Below are positions 1 to 7,551 of a stretch of DNA of 13,992 bases, piece by piece. The notes under the pieces are model-generated. The model searched no databases, was not told where the DNA came from, and was given only the letters and a program-made list of their open reading frames with translations. The first letter of the stretch is position 1. The number at the start of each line of letters is the position of its first letter. The position numbers and the translations under genes are program-made. The DNA is from Pleurotus ostreatus/Saccharomyces cerevisiae fusant (lineage: Eukaryota; Opisthokonta), in the NCBI GenBank assembly GCA_024196135.1, contig JAMQCK010000921.1, positions 1 through 13,992 on the forward strand, read 5' to 3'.

Positions 1-545
1 AAGGTGGCAATAGCGTCGGAGAGCTTGGGCTCGGTGGTCTGCGCAAGGAGGATGGTGGTAGGGGTGATGAAGGCTTGGTGGATGTTCATGAGGATGACAT
101 CCAGGACCTCGGACTCCTCGATGGCGATGCCCATGTCCCTCAGCACCTGCGCCTTGGCCTTCACCTCGACGATGAACTGCTCAAGCGACTGGGTGGGGAA
201 GTCGTGAGAGCATTGGTAGAAGGCTCGGCGTGCAGCGACGCGCCTGGCCCTAGTGGAGGCGGTGTACATCGCCTTCAGCGCCTTGTACAGCTCCTGGCCA
301 CCACGTTTGCCCTGCACCCCATCCTTCACATCCTTCTCCAGCATCCCAGAGAGGACATACCCGATGGCATTGTCCAGCCCCTTGTGCTTGCCCTCGTCAA
401 GAGCGGTGCCAGCGACGATATAGTCAGCACCAACGCCGGTGCAGAAGTCGAGGAAAGCTTCTGCAAACGAGTGCCAGTTGGCCTCGCCTCGCAGCTTCTC
501 TGCCTGCTGGAAGATGGCAACCGCGTAGCCAGGGAGGACAGACAT
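1..545 (-). CDS. gag: Copia-type Gag polyprotein, N-terminal part, cut by window edge
   Basis: An ATG at 545 opens a frame of 181 codons with no stop before the window edge. The protein starts MSVLPGYAVAIFQQAEKLRG and has the layout of the Gag polypeptide of copia-type elements (UBN2-like): an N-terminal helix with a conserved Trp (EANWHSFAEAFLDF), a middle helix with LYKALKAMYTASTRARR followed by AARRAFYQC, and the block SLEQFIVEVKAKAQVLRDMG, where the family usually has a long helix ending in LRxxG. The following IEESEVLDVILMNIHQAF matches the usual 'L..LP..y' region in position but lacks the LP. Gag forms the cytoplasmic virus-like particle that packages element RNA. Any zinc knuckle and the Pol part lie outside. 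No frameshift or internal stop is seen, and the third codon positions are rich in G/C, so this copy may be young. The start follows the leader directly; earlier ATGs in other frames give only short ORFs. Confidence 0.72.
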   Translation of the reverse strand, partial: MSVLPGYAVAIFQQAEKLRGEANWHSFAEAFLDFCTGVGADYIVAGTALDEGKHKGLDNAIGYVLSGMLEKDVKDGVQGKRGGQELYKALKAMYTASTRARRVAARRAFYQCSHDFPTQSLEQFIVEVKAKAQVLRDMGIAIEESEVLDVILMNIHQAFITPTTILLAQTTEPKLSDAIAT

Positions 546-671
546 GATGAGTGGTAGATGGTGCAGATAAGACCGATCGATCAAGTGAAAATTTTAGAGA
601 ACAAGAGAATGGGTTTTTCTGGAGGAAAAAGCGAGTTTCGAGAGGTCTGGGGGGTTTTCGGAGATAGACTA
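546..671 (-). other. Retrotransposon untranslated leader between primer-binding site and Gag
   Basis: The 126 bases between the primer-binding site and the Gag ATG hold no long open frame. On the minus strand they include a C-run followed by pyrimidine- and A-rich stretches, and a GATCGATCG palindromic run near 575-583. Packaging and dimerisation signals usually sit in this part of LTR elements, but no specific motif can be named. Confidence 0.5.
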
Positions 672-690
672 GAGCGCGGGGCTCATAACC
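672..690 (-). promoter_or_regulatory. Primer-binding site for an initiator tRNA-Met half-molecule
   Basis: Directly after the CA end of the LTR the minus strand reads GGTTATGAGCCCCGCGCTC. Its complement contains GGGCTCATAACC, the anticodon stem-loop core (CAT anticodon) of fungal initiator tRNA-Met. The match continues into the anticodon-stem and D-arm side with one or two differences from the yeast sequence as I recall it. Most LTR elements pair with the 3' end of a tRNA. Drosophila copia and some Ty1/copia relatives instead use a tRNA-iMet fragment cleaved in the anticodon loop, and this site fits that rarer mode. It contains the TGA (685-683) that ends the upstream NLR-like reading frame. 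Confidence 0.75.
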
Positions 691-3600
691 TGTTGAGGGG
701 AGAGGCGAGGACACAGACAACAGACCACAAGATGACGGTCAGAGACAAGGTTAAGTGACAGCGTGATACGTGACTATAGGTAAGTATCCCCTTTCGGACG
801 GTCCAAGCACACCAACTCCAACAGGCGCCGACTTGTTGCCTGGTCTGCACACTCCAGACTCGCGCCGTCCTATCGGTAGATCCGGACACAATGTACCTCC
901 CGTCCGGTGAGAAGGAGACAGATCGTACTCGGTCAGTATGACCGGTGAGTGGTCCGCCCATCTGCCCGCCCGTATGTGTATCCCAGATCCGGACCGTCCC
1001 GTCATTCGAGCCCCATACAAAGAACTCGCCATCCTGAGGGAATGCGACGGATAGAACATAACTTCGATGACCTTCGAGTATCTGCAGCTGCATTTGAGCA
1101 TTCCATAATTGAATGGTGCCATCATCAGAGCCAGAAGCGATGCACAGGCCGTCTCGTGAGAAGGACACAGCTCGAATAGAGTTTTCATGGCCACAGAGCG
1201 GCTCGCCGATTTGCCGCCCCGTCACCAGATCCCAGAGACGCAGAGTTTTGTCCGCCGATCCAGACACCAGCCGCGCGCCATCAGGCGAGAATGCGATGCA
1301 GAAAACCGCGCCATCGTGCCCTCGAAGCACAACACCCACCGGCCGTTGTGTCGTCACATCCCACACTCGCACTGTCTTGTCGTTCGCGGCGGAGGCAATT
1401 CGCATGCTGTCCGGCGAGAACGTGACGCAGTTGACGTCGCCATCGTGTCCCGTCATTGGGTCCCCTACTGGCTGCCCTGTCGACGCGTCCCACAGCCGGA
1501 CCGTCTTGTCGCGCGAGCCAGAGACGATGTGCTTGCCATCCGACGAACAAGCGATCGAGGTGACAGCACCGGTGTGTCGAACCGGTCTGCAACCTTCCTT
1601 CTTCACCTCCCGCACGTCCCAGACCCGGATCGTGTGGTCGTAGGAGCCGGATGCGACGTGCTTCCCGTCCGGAGAGAAGGCGGCGCAGCTGACGTCACCT
1701 GCGTGACCGCGCAAGTCATCGGCGACCTGCGTCCCCGAGGCCACTTCCCAGATGCGGACGGTGTTATTGCCCCCGCCTGAGATGACGTGCATACTATCAG
1801 GCGAGAAGGCGACCGCGTATAACCAGCCTTCATGCCCCCGCAATGCCCAAACTTGCTGCCTCCCTTCTATATCCCAGACACGGATGGTCCCGTCGTGTGA
1901 GCCAGAGGCGATGTAGGTATCGTCGCGGGAGATTGCGACGGACATTACCCTGCCTTCGTGTTGTATAGGATCACCTAGCTGCTGGTGCGTTGCTGTTTCC
2001 CAGATACGGACCGTTTTGTCGTCAGCGCCAGAGATAATGCGAGTACCGTCGTGGGAGAAGACAACAGAGCGTACCCAATTGGCATGGCCTTCCAGTGCAT
2101 TACCCGTCTCCTTCCCGGTCTGCGCATTCCACAATCGCAGTGCACGATCGCCTGAGCCGCTGACGACGGTGGCGCCGTCCGGAGAGAATGCGACTGACCG
2201 AACACTATCAGTGTGTCCGCACAATGCCTCGCCCTGCTGCCGGCTAGTCTTGGCGTCCCAAAGTCGAACGGTGTTGTCATCCGAGCCTGAAGCAATCCTT
2301 GAGCCGTTGGGCGAGAATGCGACCGACCAAACCAGGCTCTCGTGTCCACGCATGGCACCGCCGACCTGCCGCCCCGTATCTGCATCCCACATTCGAAGTG
2401 TACCATCCCAGAGGCCGGCTACAATCTTCGTACTGTCCGGCGAGTAAGCGATGGAACTGACAGAGCTTCCAGCTTGGATCACGAGTGTTTCGTCCGGCGG
2501 CCACTGTTTCTCCTGCTCGTACCCCGAGATCTCAATTGGGCCGGCGATGCATTGACGGTATAGTCGGGAGACATGCGAATCGACTGGCGCAAAGAGAAGG
2601 CCGGTGATGTAGACCTGCGGTGGCGACATCGAGATGGCCTCGCGGTATCGCTTTGCGAACGAGATGAAATCCGATACAAGGGGCGCCGAGACCTTGCTGT
2701 CGTGTATCTGGTGAGAGAACATCAGTTTTTCTGACTGTTGACAAATTGTTACATGCCTTCGCCCATTCGAGCATCTCTTGGAGAACATCGCAAGGCTCGT
2801 ACCCCAGCCAACCGCACGCTTCGAGCCAGAAGAGGAAGCGGTCTCGTAGAAATCCCTTCAAGGCAGACACGAGGGCTAGTGCTATCATGGGTGATGAGCG
2901 TGGAGAACGAGCAGAGCATTTCACGCACCCTCATTGCGATTCTCACAGCGCGAGAGGTGCGCCGAGATCTCTCGACAAGCGTAGTGGAGTGCAGGAGAGA
3001 CGTGCTCAGTTAGACAACCGTCCAAGTTCTCGACGTCCTCCCTGTATATGAAAGGTGATGGTAGGTCACATATGTTATATCGCAGACCGTTCGTTGGTCG
3101 GCCCATGATGCCGATGCACGCGAGAGCGAGTTGTGAGTCGGCTGCGTCGAACTCGGATGTGATGGCGAAGACCCCACTGGCTTTGGCGTCGAGGACGAAG
3201 TCGCGGAAGGAGGTATGAAGTGGTCGGATAGGCTCTTCACCGCCAGCAGCAGTACCGGTAAGAAGGGAGGTGAGGCCTGCCAGGATAGCGTCGACGTCGT
3301 GGTCACTGTCGGCGTATCCCAGCACTCGCGCGATGTTCCGAAAAAAGGATCGAGGCTGTGGCCTTCGCACCGAGAATACCCATGCGAGAATGGTGCGGAA
3401 AAGCTCCATGAGTTTGTTGTGATCCGTGTCGAAATGGTGTATCAAGACGGCATGATAGGTCGTGGACATAGATCGTCCGGGGCTACGTTTGAGGCTGCGC
3501 TCGATGTCTTCGTACAGCCTTACGGCATTTGGCCTGCTGTCGCCAGTGATCTCCCGGCAGAGTATCCGCGCGCACTCGAAGAGCGCCTCGGAGGCGTCCA

Positions 3601-5794
3601 CCACTCTGTCTACGTAGTTGGACTTGTCGGCTGCGCTGAGTTTATGCAGGACGAACTTGTGAATGTCTTCGCGAGTGCCTTCGCAATCGCCAATACGCCG
3701 CACTGTGACCTCTTCCTTCAGGCCTAAGGAGCCACAGATGTCTTTTTCGGGGCGGGTGGTGATGAAGAACCGAACATTGTGGAGGACATTGTCGTTGAGG
3801 ACGGTCTGTAAAGTCTGCAGAAGCGTGTTGCGATCCTCTGCTTCCTCATCTGTGTCCGGACACTCGTCGAGGGCATCGATGACAAACACAATGGGGACGA
3901 GCGACATATGCGTGCGGAGAAATGGCGCCAGTAAGGAGTCGTACTGGGTAGCGATATTGCGAGACATGAGCTCATCCTCAGCCAGCGTCCGAAGGTGTTG
4001 CAAGTGAGTGTCGTAGATGCGGGAAAGCTGAAGAGAAAGCGTAGGTATCATTTGATGGGCTCTGCGGGTCCGATCATTCCTGTCGAACGCGAAAAACGAT
4101 ACCGGTATTGCCGTTTTCTTCAACCGAAGAGCGACAGCGTGCGCTACGGCCGACTTCCCCTCCCCGGCCATGCCTGTTAAGAGATGACAACGCGTAGAGT
4201 CGATGCCAAAAAGCCACTCGTCGATTGCTTGCAGAAGGCCAACGCGTGTGCCAGGCATGCAGTCCTTCGAGCCGGGTTGCATATTGTTCACACCAGGAAG
4301 CATGTTGGCAATAGCTGCAATCACACTGACTGAGTCTAATAGAGGGAATCGAGCAAGTAGTTGCTTACATTCTTTTGCCAGCATGCGATTGAGCCCAGTA
4401 ACTGCATCTTCGACCCTGGTCACCGCATCTTCCATCCTGAAGACACTGTGCTGTGTATCTACATTCCTCGCCACCTCGACGTTTATCGCAAGCTTTTGGA
4501 TTTCCTGACGGAGCTCTTCTGCTTGTTGATTGACCTTGGTCCGAATCTGGTCAACTAGTGCGTCGTTAGCGGAAAACATGCAAGCATAGTGATGTCGCAT
4601 ACCGAGCCTTCCGCCAGTGGTGGCTCGAACGAATGTCAATGTGCGCAGAATTACAGGGACCAGGACGTTGCAAGCCTTGACTTGCTCCTCGCGTCTGTTT
4701 GTGTAAAGCCCGTCCTGTGACTCGTAGACAAGCTTGCAGACATCCTTAGTATCGTCGATCAGTCCGACCATGCCCTCGAGATAGTGTGCCCTTTTCTCGA
4801 TCTCCTGTATGCCCATCAGAATTTTCGCTTGAGTGTGAACTCATCACTCACATCGGCGCCGATATTGAGGACACCAAAGATAATTTTCGCTACAGGGTGC
4901 AGCTGACGGAAGGTGAGCCCCGACTGGTCGCACTCCATACCAGGAGACTCTACTGACCTCGGAGACAACGGTAGCGATACCTAAGACCTTACGAGCATAG
5001 GAGCCCAATTCTTTCCATTTGTCAGAGATGGATAAGTGCGCTCTCATCGCCGACAAATCAGCACCGACACTCTCGCTCAGCGGCTCTGGCGTTGACACGC
5101 GGCTCGAGGACTCGTCGATGATTGCACCGCGCGGATCCTCGGCTATGGACGGCTGTCCCGGCGCAGTGATCGTCTCCGTCGCGTCATGGGTGGTCAGTGG
5201 GTCCAGCATCACTTTCAGCTCAACACTGGGATTGTTTACGACCTTCTTGCTGCATACGACGAGTGGGACTAGGTATGAGGATCAGAAAATTAGAAGGCGA
5301 TGCTCAGACCCAGAGCTGCGTACCGGGTACGGAGGAGCAGTCGGTGGGAACTACCATAGGCGCCAGCTCGCGTCGCGCCGCTGCTATCTTGACCTCCCCC
5401 TTCTTCTTCACGACATAGAGGTCGATCAGAAGCGTGGAGTTACATGGGACAACACTTGCAGCTGATTAGTGTTCGCCTACTCTCAGCGGACAGACACGCA
5501 CAACTGAAGACTTTTCTCTTCCGCCAAGTCGCATCTATGAGCGACGTTCCCGACGGAGAGAATGATATAGAACCGTCGAGACGGTGGGACTTTTTTCCTT
5601 GAAAACTTGAGCTTGGACCACGACACCCTGTTCTTGAACTCGGGAAGGACATCGTTCCCGGGGCTGTCTGTCCGCGACGAAAGACAACAAGATCAATACG
5701 TGCTCGCAACAGACACGGAACTGAACTGACGATGTATGATATACCGGACCAGACGCTCTGCGTCCTCGACGACTGGATCTGTGTTGGTCGACAT
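683..5794 (-). CDS. C2-NACHT-WD40 NLR-like STAND protein, 3' end replaced by LTR
   Basis: This is a fungal NLR-type signal NTPase. Such proteins sense non-self or damage through the repeats and switch through NTP-driven oligomerisation; the ligand and output here are unknown. Eight inferred exons (5794-5731, 5667-5502, 5454-5324, 5268-4958, 4902-4852, 4804-2929, 2881-2757, 2707-683) keep one frame over 1582 codons. Residues 35-150 resemble a C2 domain (FYIILSVGNVAHR, STLLIDLY, PSVELKV). LHPVAKIIFGVLNIGAD at 225-241 is a block common in mushroom NLRs. Residues 320-390 are coiled-coil-prone. NACHT: Walker A GMAGEGKS 452-459, Walker B IVFVIDALDE 546-555, FFITTRPE 588-595, LHTSFRDF 771-778. FLRDRFLFWLEA follows, then 13 WD40 repeats (about 982-1536). 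Residues 1537-1582 are LTR-encoded. The start at 5794 has a strong context (CACCGCCATGTCG); an in-frame ATG at 5851 would add 19 residues. The first intron is the least certain: GTATAT/GACAG sites also keep frame. No internal stop is seen. Confidence 0.82.
691..823 (-). repeat. Putative 133-bp 5' LTR of the copia-like element
   Basis: On the minus strand the segment begins TGTTGGAGTTGG and ends CCCTCAACA, so it has the 5'-TGTTG...CAACA-3' inverted ends typical of copia LTRs. The 3' boundary is fixed by the adjoining primer-binding site. The 5' boundary is inferred from the TGTTGG terminus and from the exact loss of WD40 similarity at 824/823. It is short for an LTR. A CTATAG stretch (about 774-779) is the only TATA-like candidate seen. 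The second LTR is not in the window, so the limits have not been checked against a copy. Confidence 0.68.
824..2488 (-). repeat. Thirteen tandem WD40-repeat coding units
   Basis: Thirteen units of about 40-43 codons follow one another in the last exon. Most show the GH...V.SVAFSPDG....SGS.D.T.R.WD pattern. The last full unit (943-824) begins GHTDRVRSVSFSPDG and stops at QQVGA. The first unit is weak and lacks the GH. The repeats clearly differ from each other (for example CIAFSPDGARLVSGSADKT against VAISRDDTYIASGSHDGT), so there is no sign of recent amplification of identical units as in HET-E-type genes. Thirteen repeats leave one blade missing from a double seven-bladed propeller, and the missing one falls at the LTR junction. 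Confidence 0.9.
2708..2756 (-). other. Inferred GC-AG intron (intron 7) of the NLR-like gene
   Basis: The linker exon ends at LEWAK in one frame and the WD40 exon continues in another, so an intron of length 1 mod 3 is needed. Removing 49 bases from AAG|GCATGT to CTCACCAG| restores the frame and gives LEWAK-IHDSKVSAPLVSDF. This matches the continuity of related fungal proteins. A CTGAT branch-site motif lies 13-17 bases upstream of the acceptor. The nearby GT donor (GTAACA, 2752) with the same acceptor gives 45 bases and leaves the frame wrong. GTCAAC (2742) with GACAG (2697) also restores frame but has a poor donor. Confidence 0.6.
2882..2928 (-). other. Inferred intron 6 of the NLR-like gene
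   Basis: The NACHT frame reaches a stop at 2923-2921. Splicing GAGG|GTGCGT to CATGATAG| removes 47 bases in phase 1 and continues as A-LALVSALKGFLRDRFLFWLEA, the linker expected after NACHT in these proteins. An alternative acceptor six bases downstream (CACTAG) also keeps the frame and drops two residues. Confidence 0.75.
3737..4192 (-). other. NACHT NTPase core of the NLR-like protein
   Basis: This stretch of the largest exon encodes the NACHT core. It opens with the CHLLTG strand and the P-loop GMAGEGKS (4174-4151). The PVSFFAFDRND strand follows, then the helix QMIPTLSLQLSR, the Walker B strand ending in the acidic DALDE, and the sensor strand RFFITTRPE. All expected catalytic residues are present, including the P-loop Lys-Ser and the Walker B Asp/Glu, so NTP binding and hydrolysis should be possible. 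The preceding PGTRVGLLQAIDEWL is the usual lead-in seen in basidiomycete NACHT proteins. Confidence 0.88.
4805..4851 (-). other. Inferred intron 5 of the NLR-like gene
   Basis: A consensus donor GAT|GTGAGT, a TTCTGATGG branch site and a CATACAG acceptor define 47 bases between two phase-0 exon ends. It joins FGVLNIGAD to EIEKRAHYLEGM. An ATG inside the intron (4816) is in frame with the next exon but is not the true start, because the upstream exons carry family-typical sequence. Confidence 0.82.
4903..4957 (-). other. Inferred intron 4 of the NLR-like gene
   Basis: Donor GAG|GTCAGT, CTCAC branch-like motif and CCGTCAG acceptor bound 55 bases in phase 0. Splicing joins ATVVSE to LHPVAKIIFGVLN, a block recognisable in mushroom NACHT proteins. 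Without splicing this part reads in a different frame. Confidence 0.75.
5269..5323 (-). other. Inferred intron 3 of the NLR-like gene
   Basis: Donor CCCG|GTACGC, CTAAT and CTGAT branch motifs, and a TACCTAG acceptor bound 55 bases in phase 1. The upstream C2-like frame would stop (TGA) inside this intron. Splicing continues into VPLVVCSKKVVNNPSVELKV, which supplies the end of the C2-like region. Confidence 0.68.
5455..5501 (-). other. Inferred intron 2 of the NLR-like gene
   Basis: Donor TT|GTGCGT (the same donor as intron 6), a CACTAAT branch site and a TGCAAG acceptor bound 47 bases in phase 2. Splicing joins CDLAEEKSLQ to FVVPCNSTLLIDLY, two parts of the C2-like region. In-frame stops on both sides are removed. 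Confidence 0.65.
5668..5730 (-). other. Inferred intron 1 of the NLR-like gene
   Basis: The first-exon frame stops at a TGA near 5698-5696. Donor CATC|GTCAGT and acceptor GCGGACAG, with TTGATC and a pyrimidine-rich tract, remove 63 bases in phase 1 and join to SPGNDVLPEF. An alternative pair (GTATAT at 5744 with GACAG at 5664) removes 81 bases and also keeps the frame, so the exact limits are uncertain. Confidence 0.5.
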
Positions 5795-5821
5795 GGCGGT
5801 GGGAAGCAAGAGGGCGTCGCG
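5795..5821 (-). promoter_or_regulatory. Pyrimidine-rich leader and start context of the NLR-like gene
   Basis: Immediately upstream of the ATG at 5794 the minus strand reads CCCTCTTGCTTCCCACCGCC. CT-rich tracts just before the start are common around transcription starts of filamentous fungal genes, and CACCGCCATG is a strong initiation context. No clear TATA box was found in the preceding bases. Confidence 0.35.
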
Positions 5822-7281
5822 CGTTCGGCATGCAGCCTCACACGCCGTCATACGCCACCCAGTCACCACCGACGTTCATTCCCGTGCACGTGTAGGCCTC
5901 GCTGCAGAAGACCGTCGCCCGGACAGCGTACTCGCTGTCAGCTCGCCGGTTGTGCCGCGGCGGCATCGGAGGGTTCCGTCGAGAAGACTTCTATGAGTAT
6001 AGAGATGGACGTCAGGTTCTTGATAGAGGGACTTCGTATGAACTCGGTACTAGTATCCCATACATTGACCTCCGAACGCATACATACAGCGGAGCGTACG
6101 AGTGAAGGGACGATAATAGCACGGTGGTGCCTCCGCCATCTTCAAGGGCACCTCAGCTCCTAGCGAAGCCCATCTGCGGCGGTCTTCAGTCATTGCGGTT
6201 TCAAAACAAGCGTACGACTCACCGATGTTGTTATTGTATTCGCAACGCCGCGCGCGAATGTGTTCGCTGCCGCGAAGTCGACTAATCGCGACGTGTTGGC
6301 GAGATTCACGAGAAGCGCAAAGGCGAAGGTAACTAACCACTCCGCCGACGCCCTCGTCGCAAAAATATCTGTAGACGGGTTAGACCAACGAGCGTCTGCT
6401 GAGGAGGCGGAGGACCTACTGCATCCTATCGCAAATTCCGTCGTCGGTCGAACTCTAGTGCGTATTGTTTGACTCCTCCAACCTCAGCGCGGCCACCGAC
6501 TCCGCGAGCGCAGACCGGGGTTGACTCCTGTACGAAGCATTAGGTTAATCCTTGCCGTGCGGGTCGTACGAATGCCCAGTGCTCACCTCGGCAGGGGGTG
6601 ATACTGGCACTCGGATTTTCATCGAAATCTTTGAATAGCGAGCAACCATCTCCCATCGCTCGTCGCGCAATCAAGTGCGATGCCCTTGCTCACAGTCGAC
6701 GACGCTCTCGAGATGGGGTCGTTCGCATAACCGATGACCTGGCTGGGTGAAGGGGCGAGCGTAAGAGACGTCGATAGGCGTGTGTTTGATGGAAGCCGCG
6801 CTCGAGCTGCGTCGTCGAATAAGCGCCGGAGGGCGACGAAGGGGTCTCGCGAATAGCTCGCGCGACGACCACGTCGGTCAGCAGGAAGTATGTGACTTGC
6901 AAGGTTTAAATTGAGACTGTCGACGGCGGATTCGCGGGCATCATGACAGGTTGCCGCAGGTATAACATTGACGGCGAATCCCAAGCGGATCCTCAAGGTT
7001 CGGAAGCGCGACTTTGACATGTGCATACGAGCGATCTGCGACTTGCATTAGTGTAGTGACACGGCGGCGCGATACTGTAGACGCACCCGAGAAGCACATC
7101 AGACCGCCGGTCGTAAGCGAAGGCGGAGGGCGAGAGCCAAGCGCTAGTTGGTATTGTCCCGCAGACCGCGTGCGACTGCTCGAGTTGCGCGTCCTTCGTG
7201 AGAGGGAGCTCGACGACCGCGTATATAAGTCGCATCGACATTCGAAAGCCTGGCCGATTCTAGCTTGAAGGATGCCAGCTT
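5822..7281. other. Gap with no supported gene
   Basis: The first few hundred bases should hold the promoter of the NLR-like gene (transcribed leftwards), but no factor site can be named. The rest holds only short overlapping frames. One weak exon-like stretch lies on the minus strand at about 6475-6223: an open frame without a Met that includes a hydrophobic run WLVTFAFALLVNLA and ends at a consensus donor TCG|GTGAGT. The obvious 49-base intron after it leads quickly to a stop, so it is not called as a gene. Confidence 0.5.
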
Positions 7282-7551
7282 TCACGGGCGATGGCTCGAC
7301 CTGGTCGTCAGCAGGGCGAAGGAGCTACAGATTGAGAAAGCATACCTTGATCCGCCGATGTCAAGATGACCGAGGATAAAGAAGATCTCGAACTGTATTT
7401 TTGAGCGTTGGTCCGCTACCTCTAGGGCAACGTCGCGGAGATCCTGCTCTTGATCGCGGCCGTTTAGAAGAGCGGGGCGAGGCGAGCCACCGCATATAAG
7501 CGTCATTCTGGAGAGTGAGGGAACGTGGTTCTCGGTCTTGCCAAAAGTCAA
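7282..7551 (-). pseudogene. Possible decayed NB-ARC/NTPase fragment
   Basis: An 89-codon frame contains SPRPALLNGRDQEQDLRDVA, which resembles the 'PPxPxxFxGRDxE' lead-in of fungal NB-ARC-type NTPases. About 25 residues later comes FFILGHLDIGGSR, in register with the family's 'xAILGPGGIGKTS' P-loop. The invariant Lys and the middle glycines are missing. A GTATGC donor follows at once, and the sequence after the inferred 45-base intron stops soon. If it is a relic it is non-functional. The resemblance is by eye only and could be chance. Confidence 0.22.

Larger units (their letters stand above)
1..823 (-). mobile_element. Ty1/copia-like LTR retrotransposon, 5' end only
   Basis: On the minus strand the elements of an LTR retrotransposon follow in the right order: a TG...CA-bounded putative LTR (823-691), a tRNA-complementary primer-binding site starting immediately after it (690-672), an untranslated leader (671-546), and a Gag ORF starting at 545 that is still open at the left edge. 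The primer type (an internal, anticodon-arm site of initiator tRNA-Met) and the Gag family both point to Ty1/copia. Protease, integrase, reverse transcriptase, RNase H and the 3' LTR would lie left of position 1 and cannot be seen, so completeness and activity are unknown. The right end abuts the WD40 coding region of the NLR-like gene, which it appears to interrupt. If it is a true insertion, the 5-bp target duplication should match the gene-side flank GCGCC (828-824, minus strand). Confidence 0.8.

Noticed and set aside
75..557. Plus-strand 160-codon frame over the Gag region
   Set aside because: It is antisense to a Gag frame with recognisable family blocks and has no domain of its own.
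683..2788. Treating the WD40 frame as a separate protein starting at 2788
   Set aside because: The first 27 codons are exon and intron sequence read in another frame; the junction with the NACHT linker explains them better.
2921..4816. Treating the NACHT frame as a complete protein starting at 4816
   Set aside because: The ATG lies inside a consensus intron (GTGAGT...ACAG), and upstream and downstream exons join in phase with family-typical sequence.
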